DNA from: Hydrogenophaga sp.
GTDB taxonomy: Bacteria; Pseudomonadota; Gammaproteobacteria; Burkholderiales; Burkholderiaceae_C
Reading direction: 5' to 3'
DNA: 64,000 nucleotides
NCBI RefSeq assembly: GCF_026125785.1
Contig: NZ_JAHCKL010000001.1
Coordinates: forward strand, 190,949-254,948
Shown: positions 48,560 to 61,896 of the stretch, one piece after another
Position numbering within the stretch: position 1 is the stretch's first letter
Layout of the letters: every line of letters starts with the position of its first letter
Position numbers and translations under genes: made by a program
The notes under the pieces: generated by a model
Database searches by the model: none
The model's input: only the letters and a program-made list of their open reading frames with translations
Told to the model about the DNA's origin: nothing

Positions 48560-49003
48560 TCAGGGTTTGCCGCGGGCAGTGGTCGAACTGCCGCCCGTCT
48601 GCTGCGTGGCGAACGTGATCTGCACGAGTCCGGCACGGCGGGCGGCATCCATGACGTTGATGACCGCCTGATGGGTCGCGGCGGCGTCGGCGCTGATGAC
48701 GATCACGGTTTCCCGGTTTCCCTGGGATGCCGTCGCGAGCACCCGCGCCAGCGCATCCACGCCAGCGCCATCCAGCAACTGGCGGTTGATGGAATAGCGG
48801 CCATCGCTGCCCACGGCCACGATGATCTCGCGCGGGTTCTGTTTGGGGGCCTGGGCGTCTGCCACGGGGAGATTCACCTGCAATTCGGTGAATTTGCTGT
48901 AGGTGGTCGTCAGCACCAGGAAGATCAGCACCACAAGCAGGATGTCGATGAAGGGAATCAGGTTGATTTCCGGTTCATCGCGCGAGCCCGGTCGGAAGTT
49001 CAT
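48560..49003 (-). CDS. exbD: ExbD/TolR-family biopolymer transport protein
   Basis: A 147-residue protein with a short cytoplasmic start, one transmembrane helix (NLIPFIDILLVVLIFLVLT) with the proton-relay Asp, and a periplasmic domain (SKFTELQVNLPVADAQ, REIIVAVGSDGRYSINRQLL). It works with the ExbB-like protein whose stop overlaps its start by four bases. Next to LPS genes in this family, the complex probably powers an outer-membrane process; TonB versus Tol versus LPS-related role cannot be told apart. Confidence 0.93.
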   Translation of the reverse strand: MNFRPGSRDEPEINLIPFIDILLVVLIFLVLTTTYSKFTELQVNLPVADAQAPKQNPREIIVAVGSDGRYSINRQLLDGAGVDALARVLATASQGNRETVIVISADAAATHQAVINVMDAARRAGLVQITFATQQTGGSSTTARGKP

Positions 49004-49647
49004 AGCGGTGTCCTGCGCAGGTTCAGCAGGTGACGGGTAAAGCGCTCGGCGGCCACTTCCATGCTCAGCAGGTAGTCGTCCACGCGGGCGCGGAAATAGC
49101 GCCAGAAGATCAGCGCGGGAATGGCGATGATGAGGCCAAAGGCCGTGTTGTAAAGCGCGATCGAGATGCCGTGCGCGAGCTGGGCCGGATTGCCCATGCC
49201 GGGCACCGCGCCGACGCCTTCGGCCGCCTGCGCGCCGAAGATCTCGATCATGCCGATCACCGTGCCCAGCAGCCCCAGCAGCGGGGCGGCCGAGGCAATG
49301 GTGGCGAGTGCACCGAGGTAGCGCTGCAGGCGGGCGGCGGCCAGCCGTCCTGCGCCCTCCAGATTGGCGCGCAGATCCTCCTCGCTGGCGCGGGGGTTGC
49401 TGTTGAAGGTGCGAAAGCCGGTGGCGAGCACCGACCCCAGCACAGAGTTCTGTTCGAGTTGCGTGACCACCTCCGGGCCCGGAATGCCGTTGCGCGAGAC
49501 CATGATGGCTTCCTCAAGCAACTTCGGCGGCATGATCTTGCTGGCCTTGAGGCTGACGAAGCGCTCGATGATCAGCGCGAGGCCAAGAATGGAACAGATG
49601 ATCAGGGGCCAGATCGGCCAGCCAGCGGCTTGTATGATGGAAAACAA
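49000..49647 (-). CDS. exbB: ExbB/TolQ/MotA-family proton channel protein
   Basis: A 215-residue three-helix protein. The N-terminal helix is PIWPLIICSILGLALIIERF; the MotA/TolQ/ExbB domain with TIASAAPLLGLLGTVIGMIEIF and GISIALYNTAFGLIIAIPALIFW is near the C-terminus, forming the proton channel with ExbD. The start is TTG 49645-49647, with GGAG about seven bases upstream. It is the first gene of the minus-strand LPS-type operon. Confidence 0.92.
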   Translation of the reverse strand: MFSIIQAAGWPIWPLIICSILGLALIIERFVSLKASKIMPPKLLEEAIMVSRNGIPGPEVVTQLEQNSVLGSVLATGFRTFNSNPRASEEDLRANLEGAGRLAAARLQRYLGALATIASAAPLLGLLGTVIGMIEIFGAQAAEGVGAVPGMGNPAQLAHGISIALYNTAFGLIIAIPALIFWRYFRARVDDYLLSMEVAAERFTRHLLNLRRTPL

Positions 49648-50005
49648 CTCTGGGCTCCAGTCGACTGCCCCGGCCGGGGCGCTTGCGATCGGACGATTAT
49701 GTCTCAGGGGCCGCAGCCGCCCTGCGACGCCGTTCTGCCCGTAGAGTCCGGTTGTCGGCCAGACGCCGTCGGTTGCTGCAGCCAGGCTTCATGCACAGAA
49801 ACTGTGGATAACTTTGTGAAAAAGCCTCTGGACTCCTGCTGCGATCGCCCATTTCATGCGGCCTGCGACGGATCGATGACAAAACGGGCAGCTCAAAGCG
49901 CTTTGAAATCAAGGCCTTGGACGGCAGGCCTGGATTTTTGTGGGGATGCGTTGTCCGAAGCAAGCAACGGCGCGGCTTGTGGACACATTTGGCGGGAAAA
50001 GCCTT
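49648..50005. other. Divergent promoter spacer between exbB and xseA
   Basis: A 358-bp gap without a convincing gene. It contains a perfect 14-bp palindrome TCAAAGCGCTTTGA at 49893-49906 and a DnaA-box-like TGTGGATAA at 49803-49811. A possible longer xseA start (GTG 49940) is discussed at xseA. Confidence 0.55.
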
Positions 50006-51301
50006 GTGATTGAATCATTTCTGGATGGCGAGGCCCCATTGGCGCGCCGTGTATGGGCGGTTGGCCCGCTCATGCGAGCCATAGCGGACACCTTGGCCGC
50101 GCGTTTCAATCCCATCGCGGTCCGGGGAGAGCTTTCCGGCTTTTCGCGCGCGGCCAGCGGGCATTGTTACTTCACCCTCAAGGACGATACCGGTCAGGTG
50201 CGCTGCGCCCTGTTCCGCCGTGCCGCTGATCAACTCGACTTTGTCCCGCGCGACGGCCAGCTTGTCGAGGCGCGGGGCAAGCTCGATGTGTACGGCCCCC
50301 GGGGCGATTTGCAGCTCATTGTGGACAGCCTCAAGCCAGCCGGGCAGGGCGCGTTGTTCGAGCAATTCCTGCGGCTCAAGGCACAGCTCGAAGCCGAAGG
50401 CCTGTTCGAGGCGGCACGCAAGCGGCCGTTGCCGGCCCAGCCACGCAGCATCGGCGTGGTGACTTCGCTGGGGGCGGCGGCCTTGCGTGACGTGGTCACC
50501 GCCTTGCGCAGGCGCGTGCCTCACATTCCGGTTGTGGTCTATCCGGCCTCCGTCCAAGGCCAGCAGGCACCGGCAGAACTTTGCTCGGCTTTGCAGACGG
50601 CGTACGCACGCCACGCCAGAGAGGGGGAGAGCGAGGTCCTGCTGCTGGTGCGTGGTGGCGGTTCTCTGGAAGACCTCTGGTCCTTCAATGATCCTCAAGT
50701 GGTACGGACTATTGCGCAGGCACCGATGCCGGTGATCTGCGGTGTCGGTCATGAAACCGATTTCACTCTGGCCGACTTCGTGGCAGACCTGCGTGCGCCT
50801 ACGCCGACGGCCGCGGCAGAACTCTGCGCGCCGGCGCGCGAGCAGCGTCTGGGCGAACTGGCGTACCTGCAGGAGCAATTGGCTTCCTCGGTGGGGGCTG
50901 CGCTGGACCGCCAGGGGCAGCGCCTGGACCGCCTGGCGCAGCGGCTGGGCCGGCCTTCCGCCCGGTTGCACGATGGGCAGCAACAGCTCATGCGCTTGCA
51001 GCATCGCCTGCAGAACGGCGTACGGCTTTCGGCCCAGCAACAGGGTGCACGTCTGCAGGCGCTGCAAACGGCCCTGCCGGTGGCGCTGCATCGGGTCCTG
51101 GAGCGCCAGGACACACGCCTGCAGCGTTGTGAGGTCGCCCTGGCCATGCTGGATCCTCGCCTGGTGCTGCAGCGCGGCTATGCGTTTCTGACCAACGAGC
51201 AAGGCCTGGCGCTGACCCGCGCGGCACAGGCCTTACCCGGGCAAGCCGTGCGAGCCACGCTGGCCGATGGTGAACTGGGGTTGCACGTGGACCCCGCCTG
51301 A
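50006..51301 (+). CDS. xseA: Exodeoxyribonuclease VII large subunit
   Basis: A 431-residue nuclease subunit. The N-terminal OB domain has ARFNPIAVRGELSGFSRAASGHCYFTLKDD; the catalytic domain has PRSIGVVTSLGAAALRDVV, the GGGSLEDLWSFNDPQVVR motif and CGVGHETDFTLADFVADLRAPTPTAAAE; the C-terminal part is coiled coil for XseB. GTG 50006 puts the OB domain at the family's usual distance; GTG 49940, in frame, would add 22 residues. The gene is divergent from exbB. Confidence 0.95.
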   Translation: MIESFLDGEAPLARRVWAVGPLMRAIADTLAARFNPIAVRGELSGFSRAASGHCYFTLKDDTGQVRCALFRRAADQLDFVPRDGQLVEARGKLDVYGPRGDLQLIVDSLKPAGQGALFEQFLRLKAQLEAEGLFEAARKRPLPAQPRSIGVVTSLGAAALRDVVTALRRRVPHIPVVVYPASVQGQQAPAELCSALQTAYARHAREGESEVLLLVRGGGSLEDLWSFNDPQVVRTIAQAPMPVICGVGHETDFTLADFVADLRAPTPTAAAELCAPAREQRLGELAYLQEQLASSVGAALDRQGQRLDRLAQRLGRPSARLHDGQQQLMRLQHRLQNGVRLSAQQQGARLQALQTALPVALHRVLERQDTRLQRCEVALAMLDPRLVLQRGYAFLTNEQGLALTRAAQALPGQAVRATLADGELGLHVDPA

Positions 51302-51441
51302 ACGGACATCGGCGTCGCTGAAGAAACCACAATGGTCTTGCCGTTGAGCCGGCGTGCCTACAATGCCGTTCTGTTGCCCCGCCGCCCACGCTCAAATGGG
51401 CCAGGCACGCTTCTGAACACCCACAACACCAGAGGACCCCC

Positions 51442-52023
51442 ATGGAACATACCCTGCCCCCCCTGCCGTACGCCCTGGACGCACTGGCCCCGCACTACAG
51501 CCGCGAAACCCTGGAGTTTCACCATGGCAAGCACCACAACGCCTATGTGGTCAACCTCAACAACCTGCAGAAAGGCACCGAGTTCGAGAGCATGGACCTC
51601 GAGTCCATCGTCAAGAAGTCCAGTGGCGGCATCTACAACAACGCGGCACAGATCTGGAACCACACCTTCTTCTGGAATTGCATGAAGCCCAACGGCGGCG
51701 GTGAACCGTCTGGCAAGCTGGCCGAGGCCATCAACGCCAAGTGGGGCAGCTACGCCGCCTTCAAGGAGGCTTTCGTGAAGTCCGCAGTGGGCAACTTCGG
51801 CTCCGGCTGGACCTGGCTCGTGAAGAAGGCCGACGGCACCGTGGATATCGTCAACATGGGTGCGGCCGGTACGCCGCTGACCACCGGCGACAAGGCCCTG
51901 CTGACCGTCGACGTGTGGGAGCACGCGTACTACATCGACTACCGCAACCTGCGTCCCAAGTTCGTCGAGACCTTCCTCGACAAGCTGGTGAACTGGTCGT
52001 TTGCCGAGGCGAATTTCGCCTGA
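51442..52023 (+). CDS. sodB: Superoxide dismutase, Fe/Mn family (Fe-type)
   Basis: A 193-residue cytoplasmic dismutase removing superoxide. Metal ligands lie in [24 protein letters not shown] and [13 protein letters not shown]; the Fe-type pattern is supported by [12 protein letters not shown] and length. A possible promoter is TTGCCG (51338-51343) and TACAAT (51359-51364) with a short 15-bp spacer. It lies 140 bp after xseA and is followed by its own terminator. Confidence 0.96.
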   Translation: MEHTLPPLPYALDALAPHYSRETLEFHHGKHHNAYVVNLNNLQKGTEFESMDLESIVKKSSGGIYNNAAQIWNHTFFWNCMKPNGGGEPSGKLAEAINAKWGSYAAFKEAFVKSAVGNFGSGWTWLVKKADGTVDIVNMGAAGTPLTTGDKALLTVDVWEHAYYIDYRNLRPKFVETFLDKLVNWSFAEANFA

Positions 52024-52045
52024 GGCATCGCGCATGCCAGTACCA

Positions 52046-52077
52046 GGGCTCGAAGGGTGACCTTCGGGCCTTTTTTT
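52046..52077 (+). terminator. Intrinsic terminator after sodB
   Basis: GGCTCGAAGG (52047-52056) pairs with CCTTCGGGCC (52061-52070), one G-U, and seven T residues follow. Confidence 0.9.
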
Positions 52078-52260
52078 CGTCCACGTCAGTCCAAAGCGCA
52101 GTTTTTTTTGCGTGCATTTTGCATCGTGAGAATGAGCTTCCGAAAACGGCCGCCCGGACCGAACAGAGAAAGCACAATCACTCTGGTACCGTTTTTTGCA
52201 GCTTGCCGGCGGATGCGCCGGCCCGGCTTGCGGCACCCCCAACAACTCTGGAGATAAGCA

Positions 52261-54501
<2,241 letters not shown>

Positions 54502-54520
54502 GGCGATCGGCCATCGCATG

Positions 54521-54556
54521 AAAAGCCGTACCTGCACGGGTACGGCTTTTTTTCTT
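54521..54556. terminator. Bidirectional terminator between convergent genes
   Basis: AAAAGCCGTACC (54521-54532) pairs with GGTACGGCTTTT (54539-54550); T- and A-runs on both sides serve the plus-strand isocitrate dehydrogenase and the convergent DUF192 gene. Confidence 0.93.
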
Positions 54557-55000
54557 TTATTTGCTGAAAGGCGGACCGCTCAGGCGTGAGCCAGCCTTGA
54601 GGTTGCGCTTGGCAAACCAGCCCTGGTGCATCTCCAGCACGTAGCGCACCGGCTTGGCCGAGCAGTGGGAGTCCAGCGACTTGGGCTGCATGTCCGCCAG
54701 ATTGACGATGGTGCCGTCATCTGCGACGAAAGCCGCCGTCAGAGGCAGCAGCGTGTTCTTCATCCAGAAGCACTGGCCGGCTGCCTGCTCGAAGACGAAG
54801 AGCATGCCTTCGTTGGCCGGCATTTCCTGCCGGTGCATGAGCCCGATGGCACGTTGCTCGGGCGTCGCGGCGACCTGGGCATGGATCAGGTGCATGCCTG
54901 CCGAAAGTTGCACACGGGGCAACTGAAGTTGTGCGGCCTCTTGAGACCAGGCGGTGCTGCTGAGGAAGGCGAAGAGCAGGCAGGCAATCAGGCGTTTCAT
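54557..55000 (-). CDS. DUF192 family secreted protein
   Basis: A 147-residue protein with a signal peptide ending in AWSQE. The mature part has the DUF192 pattern: VQLSAGMHLIHAQVAATPEQRAIGLMHRQEMPANEGMLFVFEQ, CFWMKNTLLPLTAAFVADDGTIV, and YVLEMHQGWFAKRNLKAG. The family is widespread and periplasmic; its biochemical role is not established. It sits between the two isocitrate dehydrogenase genes on the opposite strand, 128 bp before the second. Confidence 0.9.
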   Translation of the reverse strand: MKRLIACLLFAFLSSTAWSQEAAQLQLPRVQLSAGMHLIHAQVAATPEQRAIGLMHRQEMPANEGMLFVFEQAAGQCFWMKNTLLPLTAAFVADDGTIVNLADMQPKSLDSHCSAKPVRYVLEMHQGWFAKRNLKAGSRLSGPPFSK

Positions 55001-55128
55001 GATGGGCTCACTGGTAAAGGCACAGGCACTTGTCGTAAGCGGGATTGTCCGGCACGGCGAGGGCGCTTGGGATTGGGTCTAGAATTTTCGCGCTTGTTCC
55101 CTTGCTTTCGCCGCGCAGATCTACCCCC

Positions 55129-56388
<1,260 letters not shown>

Positions 56389-56600
56389 GCGGGGCGCCGT
56401 GCGCCGCGAACAGGCGCAGGAAAGGCGGTTTTCTTCACGGATTTCCCATCGCTTTTCGCCTCACAATGGGGCATGGATGAATCCACCCGTACCGTTTATG
56501 CACTGGCTTCGGTCCGTCGGGACGAAGAAGAGGGTGGGTCCGCGTACTTCCTATTCCCGGACGCGATCGGGGACGTGGGGGCGCCGCTAGAATGGTTTTC

Positions 56601-56957
56601 ATGGCCACCCAGAACCCGAAGAAACCGCCCGTGCCCGCTGCCCCTCCGGCAGCCGGCAGCGATGACGCGGTCGTGCTTGAACGCCGCACCCAGCGCACCC
56701 AGCCGCCGCAGATGTTCCAGGTGGTGCTGCTCAACGACGATTTCACCCCGATGGAATTCGTGGTGCACATCATCCAGGAGTTTTTCAGCAAAGACCGGGA
56801 AACCGCCACGCAGATCATGCTCAAGATCCATCTGGAGGGCAAAGGGATCTGCGGGGTCTATTCCCGGGACGTGGCCACCACCAAGGTCGATCAGGTCCTC
56901 CAGGCCGCACGCGCGGCGGGTCATCCGCTGCAGTGCCTGAGCGAGCCCGTTGAATAA
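56601..56957 (+). CDS. clpS: ClpS adaptor protein
   Basis: A 118-residue N-end rule adaptor that hands substrates to ClpA. The conserved core is [26 protein letters not shown], then [20 protein letters not shown], with NDD and the hydrophobic pocket residues (Met, Phe, Val) that bind N-terminal Leu/Phe/Trp/Tyr. The N-terminus is Pro/Ala-rich and disordered. ATG 56601 matches the usual MAT start; ATG 56592 is in frame. clpA starts 88 bp later. Confidence 0.95.
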   Translation: MATQNPKKPPVPAAPPAAGSDDAVVLERRTQRTQPPQMFQVVLLNDDFTPMEFVVHIIQEFFSKDRETATQIMLKIHLEGKGICGVYSRDVATTKVDQVLQAARAAGHPLQCLSEPVE

Positions 56958-57045
56958 AGCCGGAAGCACCCCATCTGAACCCCGTACCAGCTAACCGTAT
57001 CCAAACGCTTGCTCATTCCACCCTCCCAGCCCAAAGGACGTGCCC

Positions 57046-59382
57046 ATGATTGCCCAGGAACTTGAAGTCAGCTTGCATATGGCCTTCGTCGAGGCCCGGC
57101 AGCAGCGGCACGAATTCATCACCGTCGAGCACCTGTTGCTCGCCCTGCTGGACAACCCCAGCGCGGCGGAGGTGTTGCGCGCCTGCTCGGCGAACATCGA
57201 CGACCTGCGCAAGTCCCTGACGAATTTCATCAAGGACAACACCCCGCAGGTGGCCGGCACCGACGAGGTGGACACCCAGCCCACTCTGGGTTTCCAGCGT
57301 GTGATTCAGCGCGCCATCATGCACGTGCAGTCCACCGGCAACGGCAAGAAGGAAGTCACTGGCGCCAACGTGCTGGTGGCCATCTTCGGCGAGAAGGACT
57401 CGCATGCGGTTTACTACCTGCACCAGCAGGGCGTCACACGCCTGGACGTGGTGAATTTCATCGCCCACGGCATCCGCAAGAGCGATCCGCCCGAACCGAC
57501 CAAGTCCGGGGAGAGCGCTGCCGACAACGAGGAGGCCGCCGAAGCCAAGGGCAACGAAAAGGCCTCGCCCCTGGAACAGTTCACCCAGAACCTCAACCAG
57601 ATGGCCAAGGACGGCAAGATCGACCCCCTGATCGGTCGCGACTACGAGGTCGAGCGCGTGATCCAGATCCTGTGCCGCCGCCGCAAGAACAACCCGCTGC
57701 TGGTGGGTGAGGCTGGCGTGGGCAAGACGGCGATTGCCGAAGGCCTGGCTTGGCGCATCACCCAGGGCGACGTGCCAGAGATCCTGGCCGAGTCCAACGT
57801 GTATTCGCTGGACATGGGCGCGTTGCTGGCAGGCACCAAGTACCGGGGTGACTTCGAGCAGCGCCTCAAGGGCGTTCTCAAGTCCCTCAAGGACAAGCCC
57901 AATGCCGTGCTCTTCATCGACGAGATCCATACCCTGATCGGGGCTGGCGCGGCCTCGGGCGGTACGCTGGACGCCTCCAACCTGCTCAAGCCGGCGCTCT
58001 CCAGCGGCCAGCTCAAGTGCATCGGTGCGACCACGTTCACCGAGTACCGGGGCATCTTCGAGAAAGATGCTGCGCTCTCCCGCCGTTTCCAGAAGGTCGA
58101 CGTGGTCGAGCCGACGGTGGAGCAGACCGTGGACATCCTCAAAGGCCTGAAGTCGCGCTTCGAGGAGCACCACAACGTCAAGTACGCGCTGAACGCCCTC
58201 CAGGCGGCGGCCGAGTTGAGCGCCAAGTACATCAACGACCGTCATCTGCCCGACAAGGCGATCGACGTGATCGACGAAGCGGGCGCGGCACAGCGGATCC
58301 TGCCGGCGTCCAAGCGCAAGAAGACGATTTCCAAGACCGAGGTCGAGGACATCGTGGCCAAGATCGCCCGGATTCCGCCGGCCAACGTCTCCAACGACGA
58401 CCGCAGCAAGCTGCAGACGCTGGAGCGCGACCTCAAGAGCGTGGTGTTCGGTCAGGACAAGGCTCTGGAGGTGCTCGCGTCCTCGGTGAAGATGGCTCGC
58501 TCGGGCCTGGGCAAGGCCGACAAGCCCATTGGTGCCTTCCTGTTCAGCGGCCCCACTGGCGTTGGCAAGACCGAAGCGGCCAAGCAGTTGGCCTACATCA
58601 TGGGCATCGACCTGATCCGCTTCGACATGTCGGAGTACATGGAGCGCCATGCCGTGAGCCGCCTGATTGGCGCGCCTCCGGGCTACGTCGGCTTCGACCA
58701 GGGTGGCCTGCTGACCGAGGCCATCACCAAGAAGCCGCATGCGGTGCTGCTGCTCGACGAGATCGAGAAGGCACACCCGGACATCTTCAACGTGCTGCTG
58801 CAGGTGATGGACCATGGCACGCTGACCGACAACAACGGACGCAAGGCCGACTTCCGCAACGTGATCATCATCATGACCACCAACGCGGGTGCCGAGACCA
58901 TGAACAAGGCCACCATCGGTTTCACCAACCCGCGCGAGGCGGGTGACGAGATGGCCGACATCAAGCGCCTGTTCACGCCGGAGTTCCGCAACCGCCTGGA
59001 TGCCATCGTCAGCTTCAAGGCCCTGGACGAGAACATCATCATGCGGGTGGTGGACAAGTTCCTGCTGCAACTGGAGACGCAACTGGCCGAGAAGAAAGTG
59101 GAGGTCACCTTCACGGATACCCTGCGCAAGTACCTGGCGAAGAAGGGCTTCGACCCGCTCATGGGCGCGCGGCCCATGCAGCGCCTGATCCAGGACACCA
59201 TCCGCCGGGCCTTGGCCGACGAACTGCTGTTCGGCCGGCTCACGGAAGGCGGCCGCTTGATCGTGGATCTGGTGACCAAGACGGACGAGGCGGGCAAGGA
59301 AGTGCAGGAAGTCGCGCTGGACATCCAGCCTCTGCCCAAGAAGGAAGGCAAGGCTCGGCCGGAAGAGGCCACGGCAGGCTGA
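57046..59382 (+). CDS. clpA: ATP-dependent Clp protease ATP-binding subunit ClpA
   Basis: A 778-residue AAA+ unfoldase that feeds ClpP. The Clp_N repeats start [35 protein letters not shown]. Domain 1 has GEAGVGKTA and [10 protein letters not shown]; domain 2 has [39 protein letters not shown] and the ClpP-docking loop containing TIGFTN. The sensor-2 end with [24 protein letters not shown] is intact. AAAGGA is seven bases before ATG 57046. A strong terminator follows. Confidence 0.97.
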   Translation: MIAQELEVSLHMAFVEARQQRHEFITVEHLLLALLDNPSAAEVLRACSANIDDLRKSLTNFIKDNTPQVAGTDEVDTQPTLGFQRVIQRAIMHVQSTGNGKKEVTGANVLVAIFGEKDSHAVYYLHQQGVTRLDVVNFIAHGIRKSDPPEPTKSGESAADNEEAAEAKGNEKASPLEQFTQNLNQMAKDGKIDPLIGRDYEVERVIQILCRRRKNNPLLVGEAGVGKTAIAEGLAWRITQGDVPEILAESNVYSLDMGALLAGTKYRGDFEQRLKGVLKSLKDKPNAVLFIDEIHTLIGAGAASGGTLDASNLLKPALSSGQLKCIGATTFTEYRGIFEKDAALSRRFQKVDVVEPTVEQTVDILKGLKSRFEEHHNVKYALNALQAAAELSAKYINDRHLPDKAIDVIDEAGAAQRILPASKRKKTISKTEVEDIVAKIARIPPANVSNDDRSKLQTLERDLKSVVFGQDKALEVLASSVKMARSGLGKADKPIGAFLFSGPTGVGKTEAAKQLAYIMGIDLIRFDMSEYMERHAVSRLIGAPPGYVGFDQGGLLTEAITKKPHAVLLLDEIEKAHPDIFNVLLQVMDHGTLTDNNGRKADFRNVIIIMTTNAGAETMNKATIGFTNPREAGDEMADIKRLFTPEFRNRLDAIVSFKALDENIIMRVVDKFLLQLETQLAEKKVEVTFTDTLRKYLAKKGFDPLMGARPMQRLIQDTIRRALADELLFGRLTEGGRLIVDLVTKTDEAGKEVQEVALDIQPLPKKEGKARPEEATAG

Positions 59383-59403
59383 AAGAAAGCCGCACCTTCG
59401 ACG

Positions 59404-59436
59404 AAAAAGACCCGGTCATGCCGGGTCTTTTTCTTT
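59404..59436 (+). terminator. Intrinsic terminator after clpA
   Basis: AAAAAGACCCGG (59404-59415) pairs with CCGGGTCTTTTT (59421-59432) around TCATG, followed by C and T6. The A-run also lets it act for the convergent HerA-like gene. Confidence 0.93.
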
Positions 59437-59466
59437 TTTGGGGTCTTCCCGGGAGGGAGCGTCGCT

Positions 59467-61005
59467 TCAGCGTTTGCCGCCCAGCAGCCCGCCCAGCACG
59501 CCGCGCAGGATCTGCCGGCCCAGGCCGCTGGCCACCGTGCGGGCGGCGGTTTTCGCCATGGTCTGCACGAGGCCATCGTACTGGCCGCCGCGCGGGCCCG
59601 TGCGGCCGAACAGCACCTCGTTGATGACATTCTTCTCCGCCGCGGGGGCCTCCTTGCTGGCGGTACCTGGAATGCGCGTGGTCTTGGTCGCCGGCGCGGT
59701 CTGGGCCTGTTCCTCCGCCTGGCCGCGTTCACCCGCATGCGAGCGGAACATCTCGTAGGCGCTTTCGCGGTCTACGGTTTTTTCATAGACGCCTGCCACC
59801 AACGAGTTCTGGATCAGCGCGCGACGCTGTTCGGGCGTGATGGGGCCGAGCTGGCTGCCGGGTGGAATGACGAACACGCGCTCGGTTTCGCAAGGGCGGC
59901 CCTTGGCATCGAGCAGGCTGACCAAAGCTTCGCCGACCGCCAGTTCGGTGATGGCGGCCTCGATGTCCAGGCCGGCCTTGGGTCGCATCGTCTGGGCTGT
60001 GGACTTCACGGCTTTCTGGTCTCGTGGCGTGAAGGCACGCAGGGCGTGCTGCACGCGGTTGCCAAGCTGTCCCAGCACGCTGTCCGGTATGTCGAGCGGG
60101 TTCTGCGTCACGAAGTAGACGCCGACCCCTTTGGAGCGGACCAGGCGCACGACCAGTTCGATGCGCTCGACCAGCACCTTTGGCGCTTCGTTGAACAGCA
60201 GGTGGGCCTCGTCAAAGAAGAACACCAGCTTGGGCTTCTCGGGGTCGCCGATCTCGGGCAGGTTTTCGAACAGCTCCGAGAGCATCCACAACAGGAAGGT
60301 GGCGTAGAGGCGCGGCGCGTTCATCAGCTTGTCGGCGGCCAGGATATTGACCACGCCCTTGCCGTCGACGGTCTGCATGAAGTCGTTGATGTCGAGCATG
60401 GGCTCGCCAAAGAACTTGTCGCCGCCCTGTTGCTCGACCTGCATCAACCCCCGTTGGATGGCGCCGATGCTTGCGGCGCTGATGTTGCCGTACTCGGTGG
60501 TGAACTGCTTGGCGTTGTCGCCGACGTGTTGCAGCATGGCCCGCAGGTCCTTCATGTCCAGCAGCAGCAGGCCGTTGTCGTCGGCAATCTTGAACACCAG
60601 GTTGAGCACGCCGGCCTGGGTGTCGTTCAGGTTGAGCATGCGCGAGAGCAGCAGCGGCCCCATGTCGCTGATGGTGGCGCGCACGGGATGGCCGAGTTCA
60701 CCGAACACGTCCCACACCGTCGTCGGACAGGCCTGGGGAGCGGGCAGGGTGATGCCGCGGTCCTGCAACACCTTGGTGAGCTTTTCGCCGAAACTGCCGC
60801 GCTGGCTGATGCCCGAAAGATCGCCCTTGACGTCGGCCATGAAGACCGGCACGCCGATGTTGGAGAACTGTTCGGCCAGGGTTTGGAGGGTGACCGTCTT
60901 GCCCGTGCCGGTGGCACCGGTGATGAGGCCGTGGCGGTTGGCCAGGCCAGGCAGGAGCTGGCAGGTGGTGGAGGCGTTCTGGGCGATCAGCAGCGGTTCG
61001 GCCAT
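59467..61005 (-). CDS. HerA-like (DUF853/YjgR) ATPase
   Basis: A 512-residue P-loop ATPase. Walker A is [14 protein letters not shown], Walker B is [17 protein letters not shown], and an arginine-finger-like region is [29 protein letters not shown]. The C-terminus has a lysine-rich, low-complexity stretch and ends [19 protein letters not shown]. It belongs to the DUF853/YjgR group related to the HerA/FtsK translocases; its role in cells is unknown. It converges on clpA and shares the terminator. Confidence 0.9.
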   Translation of the reverse strand: MAEPLLIAQNASTTCQLLPGLANRHGLITGATGTGKTVTLQTLAEQFSNIGVPVFMADVKGDLSGISQRGSFGEKLTKVLQDRGITLPAPQACPTTVWDVFGELGHPVRATISDMGPLLLSRMLNLNDTQAGVLNLVFKIADDNGLLLLDMKDLRAMLQHVGDNAKQFTTEYGNISAASIGAIQRGLMQVEQQGGDKFFGEPMLDINDFMQTVDGKGVVNILAADKLMNAPRLYATFLLWMLSELFENLPEIGDPEKPKLVFFFDEAHLLFNEAPKVLVERIELVVRLVRSKGVGVYFVTQNPLDIPDSVLGQLGNRVQHALRAFTPRDQKAVKSTAQTMRPKAGLDIEAAITELAVGEALVSLLDAKGRPCETERVFVIPPGSQLGPITPEQRRALIQNSLVAGVYEKTVDRESAYEMFRSHAGERGQAEEQAQTAPATKTTRIPGTASKEAPAAEKNVINEVLFGRTGPRGGQYDGLVQTMAKTAARTVASGLGRQILRGVLGGLLGGKR

Positions 61006-61105
61006 GGTCGAGTCTTCCTTGCGTGGCGTGTTCGGGCGTTGCGGGTGAAAACGTAAAATCGCAGGCTTATTAGATCAAAGCCAGAACGGGCAAAAGGACA
61101 ATTTC

Positions 61106-61825
61106 GTGGCCGGACACAGCAAATGGGCGAATATTCAACACCGCAAAGGCCGACAGGACGAAAAGCGGGGCAAGATCTGGACGCGCGTCATCCGTGAAAT
61201 CACCGTGGCGGCCCGCCAGGGTGGCGGCGACCCGTCCATGAACCCGCGGCTGCGTCTGGCGATCGAAAAGGCCAAGGCGGCCAACATGCCGGCCGACCGC
61301 ATCAAGTACAACGTCGACAAGGCCTCCGGCAACCTGGAAGGCCAGGCCCTGGAAGAGATCCGCTACGAGGGCTACGGCATCGGCGGCGCCGCCATCATCG
61401 TCGACACCATGACCGACAACCGGGTGCGCACCGTGGCCGAGGTGCGCCATGCCTTCAGCAAGCACGGCGGCAATCTGGGTACCGACGGCTCGGTGTCCTT
61501 CCAGTTCAAGCATTGTGGCCAGCTCATCTTCGCCCCCGGCACCTCGGAGGACAAGGTGATGGAGGTGGCACTGGAGGCGGGGGCGGAGGACGTGATCAGC
61601 GACGACGATGGCGCCATCGAGGTGCTGACCTCGCCGACCGATTTCGAAGCGGTGAAGAACGCGCTGGAGGCCGCGGGCCTCCAGCCTGAGGTGGCCGAGG
61701 TCACGATGCGCGCGGAAAACACCATTGCCCTCGCTGGCGAAGACGCGGCGCGCATGCAGAAACTGCTCGACGTGCTGGAGGACCTGGACGATGTCCAGGA
61801 AGTGTTCCACAACGCGGAAATGTGA
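61106..61825 (+). CDS. YebC/TACO1-family protein
   Basis: A 239-residue protein with the family start [43 protein letters not shown] and the central [38 protein letters not shown]. YebC/TACO1 homologues act as translation factors relieving ribosome stalling at polyproline, and some are described as transcriptional regulators. It starts at GTG 61106, about 100 bp after the divergent HerA-like gene. Confidence 0.96.
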   Translation: MAGHSKWANIQHRKGRQDEKRGKIWTRVIREITVAARQGGGDPSMNPRLRLAIEKAKAANMPADRIKYNVDKASGNLEGQALEEIRYEGYGIGGAAIIVDTMTDNRVRTVAEVRHAFSKHGGNLGTDGSVSFQFKHCGQLIFAPGTSEDKVMEVALEAGAEDVISDDDGAIEVLTSPTDFEAVKNALEAAGLQPEVAEVTMRAENTIALAGEDAARMQKLLDVLEDLDDVQEVFHNAEM

Positions 61826-61896
61826 CCCCAGCGCCGCGCTGCGCATCGCTCCCCCTGGAGTTCGGCCTGCGGTCCGAGGTGCGTTGAGATGTTTTT

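Noticed and set aside
56473-56600. Reading frame [13 protein letters not shown] upstream of clpS
   Set aside because: It overlaps clpS in another frame, has no ribosome-binding site and no recognisable domain.
57013-59082. A 689-codon minus-strand reading frame
   Set aside because: Antisense to clpA; leucine/valine/glycine-rich with no family match.
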